The notes under the pieces: generated by a model
Told to the model about the DNA's origin: nothing
What the model saw: the letters and a program-made list of their open reading frames with translations, nothing else
Databases searched by the model: none
Position numbers and translations under genes: made by a program
Source: Alphaproteobacteria bacterium
GTDB taxonomy: Bacteria > Pseudomonadota > Alphaproteobacteria > Sphingomonadales > Sphingomonadaceae
Assembly (NCBI GenBank): GCA_018830415.1
Contig: JAHJSJ010000335.1
Location: 1-7,359, forward strand
DNA: 7,359 nt
Reading direction: 5' to 3'
Part shown: in pieces, positions 1 to 6,000 of the stretch
Layout of the letters: the number at the start of each line of letters is the position of its first letter
Numbering within the stretch: the stretch's first letter is position 1

Positions 1-192
1 GCCGGCGATCATGCCGGGGACTTTCTTCCACACCATGATCACAATCAGCACCAGCATCGCCAGTGCAACGATCTGGAACGGCGCCATGCCGAACAGTTCT
101 GGCTCCGCATGCGCTACCGTTTCGCCATGCCCTTCAGCGACGAATACGTCGGATGGCTCGCGCTCGAACAATTCAGGTGGCATATTAACCAT
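1..192 (-). CDS. atpF: F0 ATP synthase subunit b, N-terminal part (gene runs off the left edge)
   Basis: Subunit b is one arm of the peripheral stalk that holds the F1 head against the F0 rotor. Sixty-four codons are visible. The start MVNMPPELFE is followed by an acidic, polar stretch, then a single hydrophobic segment at about residues 37-55 (around PFQIVALAMLVLIVIMVW) and a basic KKVPG exit, as expected for the membrane anchor of a b subunit. I chose the ATG at 192-190 because AGGAGG (207-202) lies 9 nt upstream. The next in-frame ATG at 183-181 is 18 nt from that site. With this start the gene overlaps the b' stop by 8 nt, which suggests translational coupling; annotation from 183 would instead leave a 1-nt gap. 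The coiled-coil stalk lies outside the window. Identity rests on position after b' and the anchor pattern. Confidence 0.88.
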   Translation of the reverse strand, partial: MVNMPPELFEREPSDVFVAEGHGETVAHAEPELFGMAPFQIVALAMLVLIVIMVWKKVPGMIAG

Positions 193-679
193 GAGCCATT
201 GCCTCCTTGACCGCCTTGGCAGCGGCAGGCTTCGTCACCGAAACGCCTGCGAGCCGCCGGACGATGTCCCGCGCAGCCTCAACCGCGACATCCTCGATTT
301 CGGCGAGCGCATTGTTGCGCGCTTCCGCGATCTCGGCTTCGGCCTTGGCCAGTTTGGTATCGAGCCGTTTCTGCGCGGCGGCGAGTTTCTTTTCCGCCTT
401 GGCCGCCGCGTCAGCCTTGGCCTTGGCGACCAGAGCCTGCGCCGCAGCCCGGTTGTCACCTTCGCGCTTGCGCCACGCCGCTTCCTCGCCATCCGCCTTA
501 GCGCGCGCAGCCTCGGCAACGGCCAGATCGGCGGCGATCTGGCTGTCACGGTCGGCAACCGTGCTCATGACCTTGGGAACCATCCCGCGGCCAACAACGA
601 AAAAGGTCAGACCAAAGAACACCAGCAACCAGAATATCTGGCTGGCATAGGTATCCGCTAGCTGGGCTATCTGGGGCAT
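185..679 (-). CDS. atpF': F0 ATP synthase subunit b' (second peripheral-stalk subunit)
   Basis: This 164-residue protein is the b' partner of subunit b. The two form a heterodimeric stator stalk in alphaproteobacteria, cyanobacteria and chloroplasts, where E. coli uses a b homodimer. A short N-terminal tail (MPQIAQLADTYASQ) leads into one hydrophobic segment at about residues 14-32 (FWLLVFFGLTFFVVG). A long Ala/Lys/Glu-rich stretch at about 45-145 follows, with the composition of a coiled coil. The length is usual for the family. It lies between atpE and atpF, the standard position. A weak GGGA lies about 9 nt before the ATG. The 77-nt gap to atpE carries a strong hairpin, listed separately. 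Functional assignment is firm from sequence pattern and operon order; only the symbol varies between databases. Confidence 0.95.
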   Translation of the reverse strand: MPQIAQLADTYASQIFWLLVFFGLTFFVVGRGMVPKVMSTVADRDSQIAADLAVAEAARAKADGEEAAWRKREGDNRAAAQALVAKAKADAAAKAEKKLAAAQKRLDTKLAKAEAEIAEARNNALAEIEDVAVEAARDIVRRLAGVSVTKPAAAKAVKEAMAHG

Positions 680-697
680 TGGGTTACGTCCCGGAAC

Positions 698-742
698 AAA
701 AACGCTAAGTCAGGCGGGCCGATCCGGTCACGGACCGGCCCG
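698..742 (-). promoter_or_regulatory. Intercistronic hairpin between atpE and atpF'
   Basis: In the minus-strand transcript, arm CGGGCCGGUCCG (742-731) pairs with CGGAUCGGCCCG (726-715). This gives 12 bp (11 Watson-Crick, one G-U) closed by the tetraloop UGAC. A run of five U (702-698) follows 12 nt after the stem, too far for a standard intrinsic terminator. The hairpin starts 14 nt after the atpE stop codon. It is a candidate partial terminator, processing site or 3'-end stabiliser that would favour atpB-atpE mRNA over the stalk genes. The structure is read directly from sequence; the role is inference. Confidence 0.7.
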
Positions 743-756
743 AAGATGCCGGATGA

Positions 757-984
757 TCAGGCGACGAAAATCAGGATCATCGCCACCACGAAGGCGAGCA
801 GGCCGAGCAGTTCGGTCACCGCAAAGCCGACGAACAGGCGGCCCTGCTGGCCGTCTGCCGCGCCCGGATTGCGGAGCGCGCTCGACAGGAAGCTCCCCCA
901 GATATTGCCCACGCCGATCGCGGCGAGGCCGGTCCCAATAGCAGCGAGACCCGCACCGATGAGCTTTGCAGCTTCCATATCCAT
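757..984 (-). CDS. atpE: F0 ATP synthase subunit c (rotor ring)
   Basis: Subunit c is a hairpin of two membrane helices that assembles into the rotor ring and carries protons. The 75-residue protein shows a glycine-rich first helix (residues 9-35, GAGLAAIGTGLAAIGVG), a polar loop with R38-N39-P40, and a second helix containing the ion-binding carboxylate Glu58 in FAVTELLGL. At the places where Na+-type rings carry Gln (33 residues before the carboxylate) and Ser/Thr (directly after it), this protein has Val25 and Leu59. That points to proton coupling. The ATG at 984 has an AGGA element 9 nt upstream; an ATG two codons later would be too far. It follows atpB after 43 AT-rich nucleotides, and a strong hairpin separates it from b'. 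Confidence 0.97.
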   Translation of the reverse strand: MDMEAAKLIGAGLAAIGTGLAAIGVGNIWGSFLSSALRNPGAADGQQGRLFVGFAVTELLGLLAFVVAMILIFVA

Positions 985-1027
985 ATTCTTGATTCCTTTC
1001 GGTTCTTAATTCGTAAGCGTTGAGGGA
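985..1027 (-). promoter_or_regulatory. AT-rich translation initiation region of atpE
   Basis: The 43-nt gap between the atpB stop and the atpE start has 17 G/C of 43, against a strongly GC-rich surround. GAAAGGA (1000-994) lies 9 nt before the ATG. I found no stem longer than about 4 bp (CUUA/UAAG) in it. An open, A/U-rich leader is consistent with strong initiation for the multi-copy c subunit, as known for E. coli atpE. The function here is inferred. Confidence 0.5.
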
Positions 1028-1819
1028 TTAATGCAGGTTTTCCGCATCATTTATGTAGAAAACGGTGAGCAGCGCGAAAACATAGGCCTGGATGCCCGAA
1101 ACCAGGATTTCCAGTGCGCAAATGCCGATCATCAGCAGGAAGCTGGGCAAACCAACCACCCCGCCCCACAGCGCGCCGGCATTGGTGCCGTCAATCACGA
1201 AGCTGGACAATACTTCGAGCAGCACATGGCCCGCCATCATCGCGACAAACAGTCGCAGCGCGAGGCTGAAGGGGCGCAAGATGAACGAGAACAATTCGAT
1301 CACGAAAATCAGCGGCACCATCGCCAGCGGCGTGCCGTGCGGCACGAACAGCCCGAAAAAGTGCAGCCCGTGCTTCCAGAAACCGACCACCAGAACAATC
1401 GTGATGGTGATCAGCGCGAGCACGCCGGTGACGGTGAAATGGCTGGTGAAGGTGAAGGGATGCAGCCCGACCACGCCCAGCGGCAGCAGGCCGAGGATAT
1501 TGGCGAACAGGATGAACATGAACAGCGAGAAGACATAGGGAACATATTTGCGCCCGGCATCACCGATATTGGCCTGAAGCATGTCGTCGATGAAACTGGT
1601 GAAAAACTCGACCGCCATCTGCCAGCGCCCTGGCACCAGCTGACGCCGCATCCCGCCAAGGACAAAGCCGAACAGCACGATCGTGGTGACCAGCATCCAC
1701 GCCGCACTATTGGTGAAGGAAATGTCGAATCCGGCCAGTTCCAGTTCAGCCAATGGCTTGATGGTAAACTGATACATCGGATCAACTTTGGCCGGTTCGG
1801 CTGCCACAGCGGCTGACAC
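1028..1819 (-). CDS. atpB: F0 ATP synthase subunit a (proton channel stator)
   Basis: Subunit a forms the two half-channels that feed protons to and from the c ring. The 263-residue protein has several hydrophobic segments (about 38-56, 96-120, 128-148, 165-182, 184-206, 220-258). The essential arginine is Arg189 in RPFSLALRLF, equivalent to E. coli Arg210. The C-terminal GIQAYVFALLTVFYI is typical of the family. The residue four after the arginine, usually Asn (E. coli Asn214), reads Ala193 here. The start is GTG at 1819-1817, with AGGGG (1834-1830) 10 nt upstream. An in-frame GTG at 1807 would give MAAEPAKVDPMYQ but is over 20 nt from that site. It lies between atpI and atpE in the standard order. 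Confidence 0.96.
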   Translation of the reverse strand: MSAAVAAEPAKVDPMYQFTIKPLAELELAGFDISFTNSAAWMLVTTIVLFGFVLGGMRRQLVPGRWQMAVEFFTSFIDDMLQANIGDAGRKYVPYVFSLFMFILFANILGLLPLGVVGLHPFTFTSHFTVTGVLALITITIVLVVGFWKHGLHFFGLFVPHGTPLAMVPLIFVIELFSFILRPFSLALRLFVAMMAGHVLLEVLSSFVIDGTNAGALWGGVVGLPSFLLMIGICALEILVSGIQAYVFALLTVFYINDAENLH

Positions 1820-1840
1820 TTCGGTTACGCCCCTAAATTG

Positions 1841-1865
1841 TTGAACATCCGGTCCGCCGGTTCAA
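1841..1865 (-). repeat. Stem-loop across the atpI stop codon, upstream of atpB
   Basis: Minus strand: TTGAAC (1865-1860) pairs with GTTCAA (1846-1841), and an inner CGG (1859-1857) pairs with CCG (1852-1850) around a CGGA loop. This gives 9 bp with a 3-nt bulge (1849-1847). The atpI stop TGA (1864-1862) lies inside the first arm, and the AGGGG ribosome site of atpB begins 7 nt after the stem. It could separate translation of atpI from atpB. The pairing is visible; the role is inferred. Confidence 0.4.
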
Positions 1866-2197
1866 TCCTCTTGCGGAGGATCGACGGGGCGGATGTTCGC
1901 CATCCGAAAAATATTCCTGAAGGCCACGATTATTCCGATGAACAATCCGGTCAACAGACCCCAGGGCAGGGTTCCGGCAAAGTGGTCGAAGACCCAGCCA
2001 AAAACCAGACCGCCGAGAATCCCTCCGAGAAGATCCGAAAGCACCCGGCTACCGCTGCGATAATTCGCATCGGGAGCGGACACCTGCGGGCGGTTGCGTT
2101 CATCTTCACGCTCGCGTGCGGCCTTGAGCCGCGCTTCGAGCGCATCGATCCGCGCATCCTCCTGGATAGGTTCTCGGGCGGGTTCCTCATCGCTCAT
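1862..2197 (-). CDS. atpI: AtpI/AtpZ-type ATP synthase accessory protein
   Basis: This is the first gene of the F0 operon, the usual place for this small membrane protein. It is thought to assist c-ring/F0 assembly, and Mg2+ uptake has been proposed for Bacillus homologues. The 111-residue product has a charged N-terminal part rich in Glu/Arg (about 12-38, probable short coiled coil). Two membrane helices follow at about 53-73 (LSDLLGGILGGLVFGWVF) and 77-96 (LPWGLLTGLFIGIIVAF), with an Arg-bearing tail. I chose the ATG at 2197 (MSDEEPAREP) because GGAG (2207-2204) lies 6 nt upstream. A longer reading from 2290 would begin inside the probable promoter and adds 31 residues that do not look like this family. 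Family membership is clear from helix pattern and position; its exact job is unsettled. Confidence 0.9.
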   Translation of the reverse strand: MSDEEPAREPIQEDARIDALEARLKAAREREDERNRPQVSAPDANYRSGSRVLSDLLGGILGGLVFGWVFDHFAGTLPWGLLTGLFIGIIVAFRNIFRMANIRPVDPPQED

Positions 2198-2258
2198 GCC
2201 GGGCTCCGTAAGGGAAAGCCAAGCCACGCGCAACACGGTGCCCGCCGAGGGCGCCGTC

Positions 2259-2287
2259 CCCTTAGAAGGGGGGCCCAATAGTGTCAA
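2259..2287 (-). promoter_or_regulatory. Probable promoter of the atpIBEF'F operon
   Basis: A perfect -35 hexamer TTGACA lies at 2287-2282. The -10 is weak: TAAGGG (2264-2259) at 17-nt spacing, or TCTAAG (2266-2261) at 15-nt spacing. It leaves a leader of about 55-60 nt before the atpI ATG and lies just after the end of ydbL. The palindrome CCCCTT-CT-AAGGGG (2271-2258, minus strand) covers the -10 and could be an operator or a chance GC feature. Confidence 0.55.
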
Positions 2288-2294
2288 CATGGGG

Positions 2295-2322
2295 GCGTTC
2301 TTGATTGCCGAGATAAGAACGC
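2295..2322 (-). repeat. 8-bp inverted repeat between ydbL and the atp promoter
   Basis: GCGTTCTT (2295-2302) and AAGAACGC (2315-2322) are perfect inverted repeats with a 12-nt spacer. It begins 7 nt after the ydbL stop and ends 7 nt before the atp -35. It is not followed by a T-run on the minus strand (CCCCC instead), so it is not a classic intrinsic terminator. It could be a 3'-end stem of the ydbH-ynbE-ydbL message or a protein site upstream of the atp promoter. Confidence 0.5.
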
Positions 2323-2329
2323 AAACAGA

Positions 2330-2710
2330 TTACGGGCAGCGCGCGTCGCGGATAGGGGCTGCGTCGGTGCGGGTCTGCCAGCTACCATCGGGCGCGCGAT
2401 ATTTTTCACCCGGGGTGGTGCGCGCGACGGCCTGACAACCGGCGGTCAGCGCATAGGCTTCCAACGTGGCGTTGTTTTCCTTGGCCTTTGTTGCATAGAC
2501 CGCGCGGCGTTTGATGTTGATGTCATCCACCATCCGCTGCAACGCCGGGTCAGCCGCGCCGACAATCCCAAGATATCCATCGGCCTGTTCGCCAACCTTG
2601 CCCGCAGCACGCGCAGCGGCATAGGCAGGATCGCGCTGCGCCTGTGCCGGTCCGGCGGCAAGGCCGAACACCGTCAGCGCGGCGATTCCGGCTAGCATTG
2701 CATTGCGCAT
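2330..2710 (-). CDS. ydbL: YdbL-family DUF1318 periplasmic protein
   Basis: The 126-residue precursor has a clear signal peptide (MRNAMLAGIAALTVFGLAAG) with probable cleavage after Ala24 (AQA|QRDP). The mature part shows the DUF1318 pattern: AARAAGKVGEQADGYLG near residues 32-48, then VDDINIKRRAVYATKAKEN at 61-79 and the TTPGEKY turn at 98-104. In E. coli, YdbL is encoded with YdbH and YnbE and modulates the bridge they form. Here it follows ynbE by about 30 nt in the same order. Two cysteines (92 and 125) could form a disulfide; the C-terminal tail holding Cys125 looks longer than in E. coli. The start is one of a tandem ATGATG (2713 or 2710). AGGAGG (2723-2718) is 7 nt from the second, so I use 2710. 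Confidence 0.88.
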   Translation of the reverse strand: MRNAMLAGIAALTVFGLAAGPAQAQRDPAYAAARAAGKVGEQADGYLGIVGAADPALQRMVDDINIKRRAVYATKAKENNATLEAYALTAGCQAVARTTPGEKYRAPDGSWQTRTDAAPIRDARCP

Positions 2711-2731
2711 CATTATTCCTCCTGATCGCAG

Positions 2732-2752
2732 CATCTTCCGGTTCAGAAGATG
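2732..2752 (-). repeat. 7-bp stem-loop across the ynbE stop codon
   Basis: Minus strand: CATCTTC (2752-2746) and GAAGATG (2738-2732) are perfect complements with a 7-nt loop that begins with the ynbE stop TGA. The AGGAGG of ydbL follows 8 nt later. It may tune ynbE versus ydbL output. At this length it could also be chance. Confidence 0.35.
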
Positions 2753-2946
2753 TCCGCGTTTTCATCAATCGTATTGGCGGCGTCTTGCGCCAGCCGGTAA
2801 ATCACTTCCTGCCGGATGTTGATGTTGAGCTCGATCACGATCGGTTCGTCCGGGGCGGCGATATTGATGCAGCCGCCCAGCCCTGCCGAAAGGATCGCAG
2901 CCCCGGCCATCATCGCCCGGCGTGAACGTCCTGTGCCTTGCCGCAT
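2743..2946 (-). CDS. ynbE: YnbE-like outer-membrane lipoprotein
   Basis: The 67-residue precursor begins MRQGTGRSRRAMMAG, a basic n-region and short hydrophobic core ending in the lipobox L23-G24-G25-C26. Lipidated Cys26 would start a mature protein of about 42 residues. The +2 residue is Ile, not Asp, which fits sorting to the outer membrane. The mature part (PDEPIVIELNINIRQEVIYR... ending NADIF) matches the YnbE pattern: a Pro-flanked strand of alternating hydrophobic residues and a C-terminal D-[IL]-F. In E. coli, YnbE contacts YdbH from the outer membrane to complete a bridge across the periplasm. The start follows AGGAG (2957-2953) by 6 nt, at the second ATG of ATGATG (2949/2946). A longer reading from 3024 overlaps the ydbH stop as ATGA but lacks a good ribosome site and would bury the signal sequence. 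Confidence 0.88.
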   Translation of the reverse strand: MRQGTGRSRRAMMAGAAILSAGLGGCINIAAPDEPIVIELNINIRQEVIYRLAQDAANTIDENADIF

Positions 2947-3020
2947 CATCCGCTCCTGCCCTCCCCGTGTTGCGTCCGGGGGTGTGGCAGCGCGCGCTGT
3001 TGCGGTCAATTCGATGTGCG

Positions 3021-6000
3021 TCATGGCTGATCTTCGCTTTCAGGAAGTTGAACAGGTCTTGCAGCAGGATTGGCGGGAACGAACCGGCCGCCTTCGGCCT
3101 TGAGCAGTCCGCGATCGACCGGATTGCCGAGGAAATCGACATCCCACAGCGATCGCACCATCGTGGCCAGCTCGTAGAAATTTTCCGAGCGGACGTTGAC
3201 CTTGAACCGGATCGGCAGCTTTGCCAGGCGGCGGGTGACAAAGTTCTGGCTGGTGCCTTCCCCCTGCCGCACACCGTCGAAATCGAAATTGGTGATAATC
3301 TCACCCGCCAGATCGCCGTTCAGGCCAACGCTCATTTGCCGGTAATCGAGCGAGCGCAGCGCCGAAAAGGCATAATTGCCCATCGCGCCAAGGTCTTCGT
3401 AGGTGAGTTCGCCAATATAGGCGACATTGCCGCCGGGCGCGCGGCTGACCAGCAGGCCGCCGATGATCCGGCCATTGCCATCGGTATCGAACACTATCGG
3501 AACGGTGCCATCAAAGGTGCCGGTCGCGCCCAGATTGGTGAGTTCCATCTGCGCGACAAAAGTGGCGGCATCCAGACCGATAATCTCGAACACGTAGCGG
3601 CGTTCTTCCGGCTGGCTGAAATCCATCGCCAGCGGACGCATCCGCAATTCGCCGCCCATGAATGGGAAGCGCGCGTCTTCGAGGTTGAGCAGCGTGCCGT
3701 CCTTGACTTCAAACTGCACGGAGCCATCGAGCACCTCGATCCCCGGATTGATCGCGGCGATGCGCACGCGCTGATCGGGTGCGGTGGTAAGGTTGAGCAG
3801 ATCGGTGAACCTCACCTCGCCCGCGAGTCCCCGAACCGGGCCGAATGCTGCGGCGAAATTGACGCCATCGCTGGCAAAGGTGCCGCTGCTGGTGATGTCA
3901 TCGCCAATCCAGTCGATCCGGCCATTACCGCTGACCGTGCCATCGGCAAAAGCGATCACCCCTTTGGCAAGATAGGACAGGTCTTCGGGCTGGAGGCTTT
4001 TGTCGAACACGATACCGGGAACTGATAGCCGTGCGTTCCCGCCTGCGGTGTCAAGTTGGTGGGTGATTGCCACCGATGTCACCATTTTGTCTGACGCGGG
4101 GTGGCGCAGCGTCGCATCGGCGGTGATCGCGTTACCATCGAACAGCAGGCTCGCCCCGCGCGCGATGAGCGGTTTGAACCGGGGTTCGCCTTCAACGACG
4201 CGGTCGGTCAGGGTAAACGCGCCTTCGCCCACCCGCAGCACGCCATCGGAAAATGACCAGCGCCCGGCCAGCGCGCCGATATCGAGCGGGACAACCTCCA
4301 TCTGCGCCGCACCGCCCGCAAATTCGCCGCTGATTTCGCCTGTCAGGCTGCCAGTGAGTGTGGCAGCGGACAAGCGTATCTCGCTGCCCGGCGCGCCGAT
4401 CTGCGCAGCCAACGCGGTGATGGCGAAGGGCGAAGGGTAGCGCAGCACCACCGCATCAGCCGCAAGGCTGACGGGGCTATCGCCAAGCGTGCCAGCCAGC
4501 GCGAGTTTCCCAGCGTTGGCCGCCAGCCTGAGATCAGTATTATAAGCCAGTATCGGCTCGCCGCCTTCGGGGCATAGCGTGATCGCCTGACCAGCAAGCC
4601 GCAATCCGGACAGTGCCAGCGCGCCGAACCGCACCGGCATACAGCGTGTGCCTACCGCAAGCCCGCCCTGAGCCGACCAGGTGCCTTCCAGCGGCAAGGT
4701 GAGGTCAGTTACGCCGCCGCCCGGCAAATCGCCGCTCGCGGTAATCAACCCGGCAAAGTCGATGACCCCGCCGCGCATCTGCCGCAAGGTCAGACGCGGG
4801 ATCGCCAGCCGGTTCGCGCCAGCCGCGTAGTCCGCCATTGTCAGCCGCAGAGTCCAGCGATCTCCCGGCTCCTGCTCGATCCGGCCATTGATGGCGGGCA
4901 GACCTTCTCCGCCCGCAAGGATATTACCGCGCAGCCCGGAAAGCCCCTCACCCGCGATCCCGGCATTGATCTGCGACAGCGCCAGCACCCGAGTACCCGC
5001 GCGGCTGGTCAGGGTGGCTCCGGGGATGATCAATGCGATCTCTCCCGGCTTGTGCCGCACAACCGCGTCGGCGCTAAAGCGCGAACCGGTCAGCGCCCGG
5101 CCAAGACTGTCACGCGCGCTGGCCAGCAGCGGGGCGAGCAGGGTGCCTTCCATCCCGCGTTCGGCAGTTGCAAGGCTGGCCGTGAGATCGGCGGCGGGGT
5201 CAAGCCCCCCGCCGCGCAGTGTGCCTTCCCACTGCCCACGACTGGCATCAATCGCGCCGCGCCATGCCCCTTCAGCATTGAGCCGGGCGAGGCGACCTTG
5301 CGGGGTGGACACATCCGCGAGCGTAACATCATGCTCCAGAGCAACACCACTTTTGCCGAGGCTCACCAACGCCTTGCCGTAGAGCGTTTTACTCCGCAAC
5401 GCCGCGTAGGCCAGCCCGCTGCCGTCTCCCATGAATTCGCCCGATATCGACGAAAAATCGCGCTCCGCATTCAGTGAGGCACCGAAATCGGCGCGCGCGA
5501 GCTTGGCTCCGCCGCATGTCAGATCGCGAAGCCTGAGCGGCCCGAGCAGCGTCGGTTCGCCGCGGATTGTGGTCAGCTTGCCGTAAAGCGTTGCAGTGTC
5601 CGCGCGGCATCCTTCGACTCCGATACCCGGCGCTGTCGCAGCCAGCGCTCCGGCGAAACCGTCATCCAATCGCCCCGTGCCTTGCAGCGACAGGCCCACC
5701 GCGCCAAAATCGCTCTCGATCAGCGCGCGCGCATCATTAACCACCAGATCAATCGCGGGCAGCGCAGGCGGCGTGGCCGAATCGGTGAACACCAGCGGAT
5801 CAAGCGCGCCGAGGCTGAACTTGCCATCGTGATAGCTGCCGAACGCGCGCGCGCCGTCCAACGTAACCCGCCGCACTTCCGGCCCAGCCCAGCCGACGCC
5901 GAGTTCCAGCGCCATGCGCTCCACCGTCAAGTCCGGCCGCGCCGGATCGCCCACCACCAGATTTTCTATCACCTGCATGCGCGGGCCGATGGCGACAATG

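Noticed and set aside
11..661. Plus-strand open frames across atpF' and atpF
   Set aside because: They are antisense to b'/b, with Ala/Ser-rich shadow composition and no coding support.
715..742. atpE/atpF' hairpin as an intrinsic terminator
   Set aside because: The U-run begins 12 nt after the stem rather than directly after it, and essential stalk genes follow. Kept as a regulatory or processing hairpin.
1031..1816. Long open frame antisense to atpB (261 codons)
   Set aside because: Its composition (rich in His, Gln, Glu, Arg) is that of a shadow of a membrane-protein gene on the opposite strand. It has no ribosome site or family resemblance.
2198..2290. Longer atpI start at 2290 (adding 31 residues)
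   Set aside because: The ATG overlaps the TTGACA -35 element and lacks a ribosome site; the start at 2197 has GGAG at good spacing.
2988..2999. 12-bp palindrome CAGCGCGCGCTG
   Set aside because: It is an alternating GC run that arises easily in GC-rich DNA and has no flanking context, so it is not listed as a feature.
2922..4025. Long plus-strand open frame (367 codons) over the 3' part of ydbH
   Set aside because: It is antisense to a well-supported gene, crosses into the ynbE region and shows no recognisable motifs. GC-rich codon use explains the lack of stops.
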